Origin: CAZOLI01 sp964580675
GTDB taxonomy: Bacteria; Planctomycetota; MHYJ01; CAYXQY01
Assembly (NCBI GenBank): GCA_964580675.1
Contig: CAZOLI010000044.1
Location: 1-19,681 of the forward strand
DNA: 19,681 nt
Reading direction: 5' to 3'
The translations under genes and the position numbers were made by a program. Below the pieces are notes generated by a model that saw only the letters and a program-made list of their open reading frames with translations, ran no database searches and was not told where the DNA came from. Positions 1-8,800 of the stretch are shown in pieces. The stretch's first letter is position 1, and each line of letters opens with the position of its first letter.

Positions 1-238
1 CCGGTATGGTTTTCCCCCTCATTTTTACCGGCCAGGCCCCGGATTCATCGTGGTGTTGGTCCACAAGAAACTTGAGACCATCCGTATAGATATTTTCCAG
101 TTTCTCCCGATACTTGTCACCTTTATCCTGGTTTTTTCCTTCCTCCTGCGCTATGGACGTCGAAACGGATCCGAATCCAATGAATACCATCAGGGCGATC
201 GTGATGATTCCGGCCTGTACAGATTGTTTCCTGTTCAT
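1..238 (-). CDS. Secreted protein, probable prenyltransferase/squalene-oxidase-repeat type (3' end beyond window)
   Basis: This is the first 79 codons of a minus-strand gene that runs off the left edge. The protein begins MNRKQSVQAG and has a hydrophobic stretch at about residues 8-30 ending in STSIAQ, a likely signal peptide with cleavage near SIA/QE. The mature part continues with a charged segment and then GLKFLVDQHHDESGAWP, which resembles the start of one repeat of the prenyltransferase/squalene-oxidase-like alpha-toroid family (typical pattern GLxFLxxxQxxDGSW). The start is well supported: an AGGAG ribosome site lies about seven bases upstream, and the ATG overlaps the TAA stop of the preceding gene by one base (TAATG), which suggests translational coupling. 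It is the third gene of an operon with the three-TM protein and the YdjY protein. Signal peptide and start are visible; the family call rests on one repeat and is tentative. Confidence 0.6.
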   Translation of the reverse strand, partial: MNRKQSVQAGIITIALMVFIGFGSVSTSIAQEEGKNQDKGDKYREKLENIYTDGLKFLVDQHHDESGAWPVKMRGKTIP

Positions 239-1584
239 TATTTTTTCTCCTGTTCTGAATGTGATTCAAAACTGCTACGAAGATCTCGAAGATACGCATT
301 TACGGAACGATCATACGTCGGTGGCCAGTGTCGGACCGACCCGGATGACGTTACGGTGTTCAATTTTTCCGGAAGATTGTCCGGAACCGAAACACCGCCT
401 TCCATCTCCTTTTTTGATGGTTTTCCGGGAGATGGGGAACGATTCGTTTCGTCTCCGGCTTTCGCTGCGGAACCCGGATTTCCCCCGGTTCGATCCACCT
501 TCGCAAGTTCCCCCGGTCGTTCCGCCTCAATAATTTTTTTTAGTATCGCCCGCTGACGATCCCCCGGTACGCTGTTGTTCCTACTCTTACGCCGGTCCTC
601 GCGATGTGCATTGTTCCCCTCCTGATTCGTCGTTGCCGTACCGGTGGGTTGCTCCTCCCGATTTTCCGTTTCATTGTCCTCCTTTTCCGACCGGCGAGCG
701 AGCCCGGCGCCTTCCCCTTCCCCTTCTCCGCCACCCTCTTCGGTCCTGTCCGTAAATTCATCTTTGGAACCGGTCCGGGGATTCGTCGTTCGCTGTGTGT
801 TTTTCAAAATCTCCTCGGCTTTTTTCTGTAATTCGCTCCATTCCTTTTTCACGGACGCGGACGGTTTCTCCGAGGCCTTTTCCTCGTTCCGATTCTGCAG
901 TTCCCGAACGCGGTCAATGAGTGCCTGAGCCGCTGACCGTGAATCAGAATCCGGTTGTTTTTGCTGTTCCGAAGCCGTGGAATCGGACCGACCCGCTGGG
1001 CCCGAATCCGTACCGAGGTGGGGTCCTTCGACCGCAACACCTGTTGTGGATTGGCCGGGAAAAACCATCTGTATAACAACACCGACCAGCAGGATCCCGG
1101 CAAAAGCTACCATCTTTCGCAACGGCAACCCGCCGAAACGTTCTTGGCCTCCCGAACGAATTCCTTCGTTCGACAGTTCATCGTCAATTCGTTTTTGAAG
1201 CATTTCCCTGGCCGGTTGCTGTATTTCGTCCGCCTCGCTCAAATGCACGTACGAAAGGAAATACTCCGGAAATTCATGGGTCTGGTCCAGGTAATGCGCG
1301 GCTTTTGACACCGGAACCGATGTCGCGGCATACACGTAAGCAATGATACCGATCGCGACCATGATGAAAAACACATCAACAAACACGGAGAGTGGAAGGG
1401 ACACAACCAGCTCTAAACCCACGAACAAAAGACGGATGAGGGCCAGAACAAGAAGGAACGTGAACATACGTTCAAGACGCGAATGGGCCAGAAGTTGATT
1501 CCGGGTGGACCGGATTTTCTCGAACACGCGGTCCCCCGCGGATCGTTTTTGCTTTCCGGCGTCTTTTTGATCGGCAGATGTCAT
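238..1584 (-). CDS. Three-TM membrane protein with charged coiled-coil tail
   Basis: A 448-residue protein of unknown function. Two membrane segments form a hairpin at about 41-60 and 65-86, followed by a soluble loop (95-155) containing AAHYLDQTHEFPEYFLSYVH, and a third membrane segment at about 158-176. This N-terminal plan recalls the DUF4175-like proteins found in MoxR/DUF58-type operons, which carry two TM, a segment like 'aeriD..hpelgdrLlsA', then another TM; that resemblance is from memory and inference. Residues 180-410 are low-complexity Glu/Lys/Ser/Gly with a likely coiled coil at 220-265. The C terminus has PPTYDRSVNAYLRDLR (about 421-436), like the short 'PPeYr.lV..Yfr.L' tail motif often seen in planctomycete envelope proteins. 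It starts 12 bases after the YdjY gene stop without a clear ribosome site, and its stop overlaps the next start. Probably part of an envelope complex with its operon partners. Confidence 0.8.
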   Translation of the reverse strand: MTSADQKDAGKQKRSAGDRVFEKIRSTRNQLLAHSRLERMFTFLLVLALIRLLFVGLELVVSLPLSVFVDVFFIMVAIGIIAYVYAATSVPVSKAAHYLDQTHEFPEYFLSYVHLSEADEIQQPAREMLQKRIDDELSNEGIRSGGQERFGGLPLRKMVAFAGILLVGVVIQMVFPGQSTTGVAVEGPHLGTDSGPAGRSDSTASEQQKQPDSDSRSAAQALIDRVRELQNRNEEKASEKPSASVKKEWSELQKKAEEILKNTQRTTNPRTGSKDEFTDRTEEGGGEGEGEGAGLARRSEKEDNETENREEQPTGTATTNQEGNNAHREDRRKSRNNSVPGDRQRAILKKIIEAERPGELAKVDRTGGNPGSAAKAGDETNRSPSPGKPSKKEMEGGVSVPDNLPEKLNTVTSSGSVRHWPPTYDRSVNAYLRDLRSSFESHSEQEKK

Positions 1585-1596
1585 ACGGAAACGGCT

Positions 1597-2952
1597 CTAT
1601 TTATCGTTTTCCTGATTTTCGGAACGCCCTTCCTCTCCGGATTGGTTCTCGTTATCATTATCATTCGTTTTCTCCACGTTTGCTCCCTGCTTTTTGCTGG
1701 ACCTCTTCTTCCAGATTTTTTCCGATTCTTTCCTGTTTTTCTCCATTTCCTTCAGTTCCTCCTCACCGGGAACGGAGAATACGAACCGAACCGACGACCC
1801 GGGCGCGGGCAAGACCTTTTTCCGGGGTTGATAGATCGCATCACTTCCTCCCTGGGGAGCGGGAAGATCAAGAAGGGCCGACGGATCGTGATAACAGGCA
1901 ATAAGGGTCTTGACGCGGCTCGCCAGGAAGATCTCGTTCTTTCCGCCTCCCGGACCCATTTCCTGCATAAATTCCGACCCGGCGTACACAAATCCCAATT
2001 TTCGCATCACTCGCTGCTCTACCACGTTCCGGACGAGGTCCTCAAGGCGGTATCGAACCCAATTTCCGCTATTAAGTTCCCATTCCACGTTCACTTTTAC
2101 CGAATCGCCACCGGGCACCGTGGGATCTCCAAGAAACTTTGGCCCGACGGCCGATCGATCTTTTTCGTGTTTGAAGTTCGCGATCAGCAGTGCAAAATTC
2201 AGTTTTTTTGGATCAACTTCGGTCATAAAAATGGTTTCGTGTCCCTTTCCGTTCTTTGCACAGAGAAATAACTCAAGCAAACTCTGCTGACGGACCACCG
2301 TAGCTGGAAAGGTAATTACACGGGCCTTTCGATATACCCGGAGGTCGGACTTCTTTGTGAGGGGATCTTCATCCGGTTCGTACTTTTGTTCGACAATTTT
2401 CCCGGTACGATTTTTCAGGTTTCTGTGGAGCGTTTCCGTACGTGCTTTGTCCGTGTCGCTCTCGTCGGTTTCCCCGCCGGAGGAATCGTTGTCGTCCCCG
2501 TTATTTTCTTTTTCCTTTGACGTGTCCTGCACCGCGACATCCTCCCCCCTCTTCTTTTCCTCATTATTATTATGTTGTGGTTTGTTTTTAGGAATACCAC
2601 CGTCTTCTTTCCCGGTTTCCCGTTTTCCTTCTTCGGGTTTCTTTCGCGGGTCCGTTCGTGAATTTCCTTCGCTCGTGGCTCTGGATGAATGACCGTCTTC
2701 TCCGGTTTCCTCTTCCCCGTTTTGATCGAACCGGTTCCCGGATCGATCATCCGCATCGGTGGCCTGTCCTTTTGCTGAGTGACCGGGTTGCACCCGATTT
2801 TTCGGCTGTTCGCCTGTGCCCGGATCGGCAAATTCCGGCAACACGAAAAAATATCCGGCAAGGGCCACAATCAGAATCATAATCCCCCCAATCCACAGCA
2901 TCAGCTTTTCACGGGAATTCAAAGTGCGATCTTCAGCACCATTTGTTGACAT
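1597..2952 (-). CDS. Membrane-anchored YdjY-domain protein
   Basis: First gene of the left operon, 451 residues. A single N-terminal membrane anchor lies at about 17-38 (LMLWIGGIMILIVALAGYFF). Then comes a long disordered acidic/polar linker (41-200, rich in E, D, K, N, G), and a globular domain at about 205-393 that I recognise as YdjY-like: LLELFLC followed by GHETIF, a DSVKVNVEW strand, LEDLVRN, FVYAGSEF and SALLDLP. YdjY domains are common in Planctomycetota and their biochemical role is not established. The protein ends in another charged tail (395-451). Topology suggests a cytoplasmic N terminus and an extracytoplasmic YdjY domain. The start ATG at 2952 has a short AGGGA upstream. Compared with usual YdjY proteins the roughly 160-residue linker is long. 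Domain identity is fairly sure; function is unknown. Confidence 0.82.
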   Translation of the reverse strand: MSTNGAEDRTLNSREKLMLWIGGIMILIVALAGYFFVLPEFADPGTGEQPKNRVQPGHSAKGQATDADDRSGNRFDQNGEEETGEDGHSSRATSEGNSRTDPRKKPEEGKRETGKEDGGIPKNKPQHNNNEEKKRGEDVAVQDTSKEKENNGDDNDSSGGETDESDTDKARTETLHRNLKNRTGKIVEQKYEPDEDPLTKKSDLRVYRKARVITFPATVVRQQSLLELFLCAKNGKGHETIFMTEVDPKKLNFALLIANFKHEKDRSAVGPKFLGDPTVPGGDSVKVNVEWELNSGNWVRYRLEDLVRNVVEQRVMRKLGFVYAGSEFMQEMGPGGGKNEIFLASRVKTLIACYHDPSALLDLPAPQGGSDAIYQPRKKVLPAPGSSVRFVFSVPGEEELKEMEKNRKESEKIWKKRSSKKQGANVEKTNDNDNENQSGEEGRSENQENDK

Positions 2953-3656
2953 CGTTCCCTGTCATCAACTGTTGACGATACGATAGAAAACGACGAATCT
3001 GGGGCATTCAAGGAAAATCCCTTATTATCAGCACGCTCCACGACCAGGGACCTATTCATTGCCACCATTTTATCAAATTCACGACGAATTTACACGGTGT
3101 TGAGCTGGTTCTTTCCCGGATGCTCCCTTCAGGCCGGGAACATTTAAAACGCAATTTTCGTTCCGACGTTCAGAAATCAGAAATCGGTTGTTTCTGCCAT
3201 TATTCGGTCAATTTTCCCGGATCTCGTTGATGTCGTGAACAATCATTAACCGGGACCGGTTAAAGCTCCCTCACTCCGATGTCTCCGGAAGGGCCATTTC
3301 ACATTCGAAGAACACCGGGTTTCTGAACAAAGCAATTTACGGTTCAACTGCACGTCGGACATTATCCGAATATATAGAGACCGGGAACAACAATGTATCT
3401 GTTTCTTCAAGGTGACCGTTTTTACCGGAAAATCAAGAAATATAACCTTTTCCGACCCCGGAAACGGCTGGAAACAATAGAGAATTGATCCTATACTGAT
3501 GTATTCGGGATATATTTTCAACATCCGGTTACCCCGAAACATCGATAACGAGGAGAAACCGTCCCCCGCCAATGGGGTGCAAACCCGTATATCGAGCGAG
3601 GTCGAACGGGCAAACCTGAACACCGATTTTAATTTGATTTTCCTAATAAACCAGCG
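2953..3656. other. 704-base divergent intergenic region
   Basis: Lies between the minus-strand YdjY operon and the plus-strand L,D-transpeptidase gene, so it should hold promoters for both. I found no convincing protein: the longest open frame (minus, 3246-3623) has unusual Cys/Ser/Arg-rich composition, no ribosome site and no family resemblance. Visible structure includes the 18-base interrupted palindrome at 3246-3263, a 7-bp inverted repeat TTCCCGG/CCGGGAA with a 14-base loop around 3113-3140, a CAGAAAT tandem repeat near 3170-3184 and a small TTTCCG/CGGAAA hairpin near 3449-3464. AT-rich stretches near 3365-3375 and 3510-3520 could be promoters, but none has a clear pair of boxes. The length leaves room for a small RNA; nothing visible proves one. 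Confidence 0.5.
3246..3263. promoter_or_regulatory. Operator-like palindrome (TTAACCGG-GA-CCGGTTAA)
   Basis: Two perfect 8-base arms, TTAACCGG and CCGGTTAA, are separated by two bases. This is the size and symmetry expected of a dimeric repressor site. It lies 294 bases upstream of the YdjY operon start and 394 bases upstream of the L,D-transpeptidase start. Its core ACCGGGACCGGT recurs exactly at 13460-13471, upstream of the FtsW-like gene. A regulatory role is inference; no cognate regulator is encoded in the window. Confidence 0.35.
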
Positions 3657-4889
3657 ATGAGACGATTTTTCCAGTTTTTACTTATACTCGGTCTCGGATT
3701 CGGCGTATATTCGGGTCTTGGCTACATGGGGTATCATTCGTACTGGATTCCAATCCAGTCCACGGCCGGCTCGGAGACGGACGAGGACAAAAACATAACG
3801 GTAAAAAATCCAAAGAAACTGATTGACCAGGAGCGATTCCGAAAAGCGGAAACGGTGATCCGGAAAAAGTTATCCGAAGCCGAAAAGAGTACCCGAAAGA
3901 GCAACCTTCAATACCTCCTGGGGTTTGCGTATTCGCGACTTGGACAGAAAAAGGACGCGCGGAAGGCCTTTCAAACGTACCTTGACAACAACCCGGACGG
4001 AAGTAAAGTGGCAAATTGCTATTTTCACCTCGGAAAACTCAGTGAGGACCGATCCAAAAAAGCCGATTACTTCGAAAAGGCGGCGTTCCGGGATCCCCAG
4101 GGTAACGTCGGAAAAATGGTGGCAGGGGCGTATAGTTCGGTGCTTTCCAGTGATCCGGCTCCGGACCGACAGCTCCTCCACCTGAGTCTTCAGCTCATTC
4201 ATACAACCAAACCCGGCGACAAAAAGCGGAAGAAACTGGTGGAACAGGCGAAGCCGGTATCAAAGAAGGTCTTCCGCTCAGGACGAATGTTCTACGACGC
4301 CGAAAAATACACAATCCAGGCCGGAGACAGCCTCGCGGAAATTGCAAATCGATACAACATCGGCCCGGGGTGGATTAATTACACGAACAATCGTCCCCTC
4401 CCGATCGTTGGAAACCGGAAGGCGTCAAAAATTATTCGGGGACAGGACCTGATTATTTATCCCGGACAGCTTATTTCGGAAGTTTCCGTCTCGGAAACGC
4501 GAATGTACCTCTTTTACCGGGATCTTGTGCTTGTCAAAACCTATCCCGTGGGAATCGGTCATCCGGAGGAAAGCCCGACTCCCAGAGGAACATTCCGTGT
4601 CATCGACAAAGTCGTGAATCCGTCCTGGACCCCTCCCGGAGAAACTCAGCCCATCCCGTACGGCGACGAAGATAACATACTCGGGACCCGCTGGATGGAG
4701 TTCGGTGGTGAGAAGGGAGACGGATACGGGGTCCACGGCACAACGGAACCGGACACCATTGGCAAACAGGTGTCAGGGGGATGTATTCGTATGTACAACG
4801 ACGACGTGGAAAAACTTTATGACCTCTTTCCCATGCCCAATTCCTCCATTCCAGAGGATCGGTATCCAACGGTCCGCATCACGGAATAG
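3657..4889 (+). CDS. L,D-transpeptidase (YkuD/ErfK family) with LysM and TPR-like region
   Basis: A 410-residue envelope enzyme expected to form 3-3 peptidoglycan cross-links or attach proteins to peptidoglycan. An N-terminal hydrophobic segment (about 4-24) acts as anchor or signal. Residues 55-145 look like TPR-type helices (LQYLLGFAYSRLGQKKDARKAF). A LysM domain at 218-269 (YTIQAGDSLAEIANRYNI ... IIYPG) binds glycan. The YkuD catalytic domain spans about 276-408, with the catalytic pair His360 (GVHGT) and Cys376 (SGGCIRM). The canonical SHGC box reads SGGC here, so the second histidine is replaced by glycine; nucleophile, glycine and arginine are kept, so I expect an active enzyme. There is no clear ribosome site before the ATG. 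It converges with the TPR gene, leaving 32 bases without an obvious terminator hairpin. Confidence 0.92.
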   Translation: MRRFFQFLLILGLGFGVYSGLGYMGYHSYWIPIQSTAGSETDEDKNITVKNPKKLIDQERFRKAETVIRKKLSEAEKSTRKSNLQYLLGFAYSRLGQKKDARKAFQTYLDNNPDGSKVANCYFHLGKLSEDRSKKADYFEKAAFRDPQGNVGKMVAGAYSSVLSSDPAPDRQLLHLSLQLIHTTKPGDKKRKKLVEQAKPVSKKVFRSGRMFYDAEKYTIQAGDSLAEIANRYNIGPGWINYTNNRPLPIVGNRKASKIIRGQDLIIYPGQLISEVSVSETRMYLFYRDLVLVKTYPVGIGHPEESPTPRGTFRVIDKVVNPSWTPPGETQPIPYGDEDNILGTRWMEFGGEKGDGYGVHGTTEPDTIGKQVSGGCIRMYNDDVEKLYDLFPMPNSSIPEDRYPTVRITE

Positions 4890-4921
4890 ATCAGTTATCG
4901 AGGGGGATGCGAAACGGTGGA

Positions 4922-5365
4922 TTACAGAAATTCGGAGTAATCCACGTCGATGTCGAAGTGTTCGGAAAGCAATTCCTCGTAACGGGGATCCTGGCGAACA
5001 TTTTCCAGATCGGAGTCATTCTCCATGTGTTCGATGTCCCAGTAGCCCAGGTCAAACGCCTCCCGCAACTCGTCTATGGCTTCATCAACCCGGCCAAGGT
5101 TCGAATAACTGCAGGCAAGGTTGTAGTGACAGACGGGGTCTTCCTGTCGAATTGCCACCAGACGGCGATCAACCTCAAGGGCCTCCTCATGTTTTTCGAG
5201 TTCCGTCAGCGCATTGCCGAGAGCGAACAACACCATTTCATCATTTGGCGCACCCTGACGGGCGGCACGCAGCAGACGAAGGAGAAACGGTTCGTCGTCA
5301 CCGCTATCATCGGACGAAAGGTGAACGGGTTCGTTCCAGATCTCGTCAAAATGGCGACTGTGCAT
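4922..5365 (-). CDS. Small TPR-repeat protein
   Basis: A 147-residue soluble protein with no signal peptide or membrane segment. Residues 42-105 form two tetratricopeptide-like helix pairs (EMVLFALGNALTELEKHEEALEVDRR, then HYNLACSYSNLGRVDEAIDELREAFDLG). These are followed by NDSDLENVRQDPRYEELL, the 'D.DL..lr.DPRf..ll' tail common after the last TPR in many bacterial proteins. TPRs mediate protein-protein contacts; no partner can be named. I chose the ATG at 5365 because the upstream in-frame extension to 5530 (starting MLIIFPETST) is basic, proline-rich and unlike a TPR protein; neither start has a strong ribosome site. It is transcribed divergently from the FadJ-patatin gene and converges on the L,D-transpeptidase gene. 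Confidence 0.85.
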   Translation of the reverse strand: MHSRHFDEIWNEPVHLSSDDSGDDEPFLLRLLRAARQGAPNDEMVLFALGNALTELEKHEEALEVDRRLVAIRQEDPVCHYNLACSYSNLGRVDEAIDELREAFDLGYWDIEHMENDSDLENVRQDPRYEELLSEHFDIDVDYSEFL

Positions 5366-5652
5366 GGTGATAGACGGAATTTTCCTGCAAATTGTATGTT
5401 CGAATTTTCCCGGATTCGATGGCCTCAACCCGGGACCCCGCCGTTTTTTATTGCCGGGAGGAAAGAAGATTGATGTGATTTGTTTCCATTCCCCCAAAAT
5501 TGTACTTGTTTCCGGAAAAATAATCAACATCTTGAATCACGAAACTCACCAGCTACCACATAAAATTGATCGGCAAAGTCGTTATCATATGAACAACCAG
5601 TCGCTGTTGTACGAAACGGGATGCGAAAGCTGTTTGGCAGCAGGGGGGCCGA

Positions 5653-5681
5653 TTGAGAGTGTGGTGACCCGACGGTAAAAA
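5653..5681 (+). promoter_or_regulatory. Candidate sigma-70-type promoter
   Basis: TTGAGA (5/6 match to TTGACA) and TAAAAA (4/6 match to TATAAT) are separated by exactly 17 bases, pointing toward the FadJ-patatin gene. The 26-bp palindrome begins about 37 bases downstream of the -10 box, a position where a bound regulator could block transcription. The -10 is mediocre, so this is only a plausible site. Confidence 0.25.
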
Positions 5682-5717
5682 TACCATCAACGTTGGGTAG
5701 AAGGAACCCCGAAGTTG

Positions 5718-5743
5718 TCCGGAGGTCACCGGTGTCCTCCGGA
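5718..5743. promoter_or_regulatory. 26-bp near-perfect palindrome, putative operator
   Basis: Outer arms TCCGGAGG and CCTCCGGA are perfect complements, and the centre CACCGGTG is itself a perfect palindrome. Only the two T bases joining centre to arms break the symmetry, so 24 of 26 positions are self-complementary. It lies about 150 bases before the FadJ-patatin start in a divergent gap. There is no T-run on either strand, which argues against an intrinsic terminator. Most likely a binding site for a dimeric or tetrameric regulator of the acyl-CoA gene; the regulator is not in the window. Confidence 0.45.
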
Positions 5744-5890
5744 ACGGCGCATTGTCCCGTGAAATTCGGTGACCGACCTTCTCGCTTACCGGCCTATTTT
5801 CGAAATAAAACCATCCGGTTGACGCAGCGTTCGTTCAACAGGGAAATGACGAAGGTTAGATGACCGGATTACAGGCGAACGAGGATGAAC

Positions 5891-8800
5891 ATGGATTATG
5901 AACAAATTCGATTGGACCTCGACCGAACCCCGGCTCGGTTGACGTTGCTGGAGGGAAACCGTTCCGTTCCCGTTCTCGACCGGGAAACCCTCGAATCTCT
6001 TGATGGGGCACTGGAGAGGCTGAAGAAGCATCCTCCAGATGTTCTTCTGGTTTGTTCGGAGAACGAGGAAACGTTCTGTCCGGGAGCGGACGTGGACGAA
6101 CTGGCCGAGATTCAATCGCGGAAGGAGGCCGAATCATTCGCCCGTCGGGGGCAGCTCGTGCTTGACCGGCTGGCCAAACTTGACACCTTTTCCGTCGCCG
6201 CCGTAAACGGGGATTGTCTGGGTGGGGGACTCGAACTGGCCCTGGCCTGTGATGCTCTTCTTCTGAAAAACGACCCGGAAATTGGCGTTGGACTACCGGA
6301 GGTAAAACTGGGCATCATCCCGGGGTTTGGCGGCACCCAGCGGCTTCCCCGTCGCATCGGTGTTCAAAATGCTCTGAAAGTAATTTTAACGGGCCGAAAA
6401 CACACGCCGCGTCAGGCGATCAAACTCGATATAGCGGATCGTCTTCTGCCACCGGAGGGATTCTCCTCGCTTGCCGAACGCATCGCCACACACTGGCACG
6501 AAACCGACAAAACATTTGATCGCGGTTCCGACGGACTTTGGACCAGCATTCTTGAAGGGACGGGCCCCGGCCGGAGCATCCTGTTTCGGGAAGCACGAAA
6601 TCGGACAAAGGAACGAACGGGCTCTCATTACCCCGCCCCCTTTGCGGCCATCGATGCCGTTGAAAAAGGCCTGGACACATCACTCGAGGAAGGATTAAAA
6701 ATCGAGGCCAAAACAGTTGCCGAACTCGCCGGGGATAAAACCACACGGGCAATGATGGACCTGTACCAGAAAACCGAAGAAGTTTCGGAAATTCCAGAGG
6801 ATACTACGACGTTTGACTGGGAGCGGAGTGGAGTCATCGGTGCTGGAACCATGGGAGGAGCAATTGCCCAGCTCTTTGCCTATCACGGTTATCGATGCCG
6901 TCTGAAGGACATTGCCCCCGACCCCCTCCGGCAAGGACTGCAGAAAGCCAGTTCCCTGTTCCAGAAAGGGGTGGACAACGGCCGCTGGTCATCGGCGTCC
7001 GCTTCCGATCGAATGAAACGGATTAGCCCGACTCTGGAATGGGATGGGTTTCAGCAGACGGACGTTATGATCGAATGTGTGCCGGAAAAAATCTCCCTGA
7101 AAAAAGACGTGCTTCTGGAGATGGAACAATCCGCCGGTCCGGACACCATCCTGGCTACCAATACCTCTAGCATTCCCCTCTCCGAACTACGTACGACACT
7201 TGACCACCCGGAAAACTTCCTCGGTATTCACTTCTTCAATCCGGTTTATAAAATGCCGCTGGTGGAAGTCATCCGGCACGGAAAAACGGATCCGGAGGTA
7301 GTACAGCGGGCACGAAAAATAGCAGCGGACCTGGGGAAAACACCGGTTGTCGTCGAGGATCGACCCGGGTTTCTTGTGAACCGTCTTCTGTTTTTCTACC
7401 TCCAGGAGGCCCTGCTTTTGTTTCAGGAAGGGGTCGAAATAGAACGGATAGATGAAATATTGAAGGACTTCGGGATGCCACAGGGCCCGTTTGAAGTACT
7501 GGATCAGGTTGGTTTGGACGTCGCGTCGGACGTTGCGGAAACACTCACCTCGGCCTTCGGAGACCGAGTTCCGGAAATTGACCTTATCGATAAACTTGTC
7601 GAAAAGGGGTGGCTCGGAAAGAAATCGGGAGTTGGATTCTACCGCTACGACAACGACGACAACGAACCAAACCAGGACGTTCGGTCGCTCCTGGCACGAA
7701 GCGAACGAAATCCGGATCGGATGGAGATTCGAGACCGAACCGTACTGGCCCTGGTCAATGAAGCAATACGTGCCGTAAATCAACAGCTGGTCGCCGGACC
7801 GGATGTGGTGGACGTGGCCATGGTGCTCGGAACGGGCTTTGCCCCCTTCCGCGGCGGGCCCTGGAATTACGCGGATGATCGGGGATGGGAGGAGGTCAGA
7901 GAGCGCCTGGAAACATTCCGGAACAAATTTGGTGACCGGTTCACTCCGGCAAATCCCTTTCCAAACGGCGGTCAATCCCCGGGCGGACCCGGGAACTCCC
8001 CATCGACGCCTTCCGAAACACCGGGATCGAACGGCGGAAATCCGTCAGGTTCAGGTTCTGATTCGGAACCGAACCCGGATCGGGAAGAGAACGAAACGGA
8101 TGAAACGAACTCCTTGGCTTCCTCCGAATCCCCGGAGGATCACACCTCGACCGGTGAAACGGGTCCGAATCCCAAATCACACGTTTCGGTTGAGAGCCCG
8201 GATAACATCCAGAACCCGGATGAAAACGTGGCACTTGTGTTTTCAGGAGGAGGCGCCCGCGGTGCCTACGAAGCGGGTGTTCTGAACGGCCTGTCCAAAT
8301 ACGTGTTTCCGGAAATGGAGGGACGCCCGAACATTAATATTCTTGTGGGAACCTCCGCCGGTGCAGTAAACGCCTTTTACCTGGGAAGCCGCATCCAGGA
8401 CTTTCACCGTTGCACGTCCGAAATGGTGGAAATCTGGGGTGGGTTGGAACTCGAAGACACCCTTGTCCCACATTCGGCAATCAGCGTATCCCTATACCGC
8501 TGGCTCCTTGGATCATCGCGAAACGAGCAGATCAGTCTTCTCGATCCCTCCTACATCCAGAATTTAATTCAGCATGATTTCCCCTGGGAAAACATCACAA
8601 CAAACATCGAGGAGGGCCCCCTGAAATCCCTCTGTGTAACCGCCACCTCCCTGAATTCCGGTCAGACCCGATTGTTTGTTGAAGCGGCGTATGAGGACAT
8701 GCCCCCGCTTCCGTACGAACAGCAAATAGAATGGGAACCAACCCGGATGCAGCCACAGCACGTGTTTGCTTCCTCCTCCATACCGCTCTTTTTTCCGGCG

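Larger units (their letters stand above)
5366..5890. other. Divergent intergenic region upstream of the FadJ-patatin gene
   Basis: About 525 bases between the TPR gene (minus) and the fusion gene (plus). No convincing reading frame is present; the open plus frame 5364-5678 has no ribosome site or recognisable sequence. The region holds a candidate promoter at 5653-5681, the 26-bp near-perfect palindrome at 5718-5743, a short TATTT-TCG-AAATA palindrome near 5795-5807, and an ATCCGGT/ACCGGAT inverted pair near 5812-5869. If the 5653 promoter is used, the fusion gene has a 5' leader of about 200 bases. Confidence 0.5.

Noticed and set aside
1483..2271. 262-codon plus-strand open frame across the three-TM and YdjY genes
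   Set aside because: Antisense to two well-supported genes; its hydrophobic Phe/Leu-rich sequence is the mirror of Glu/Lys-rich codons.
3113..3140. TTCCCGG/CCGGGAA inverted repeat as a terminator
   Set aside because: Fourteen-base loop and no T-run on either strand directly after the stem.
3246..3623. 125-codon open frame, minus strand, in the large intergenic gap
   Set aside because: Composition rich in Cys, Ser and Arg unlike the acidic neighbours, no ribosome site, no recognisable domain; its stop lies on the palindrome at 3246. Treated as chance.
5366..5530. N-terminal extension of the TPR protein (55 more residues)
   Set aside because: Basic, proline-rich, not helical, no ribosome site; the ATG at 5365 begins the TPR-like protein cleanly.
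7187..7975. 262-codon minus-strand open frame inside the FadJ region
   Set aside because: Antisense to conserved catalytic dehydrogenase sequence; no domain or ribosome site.
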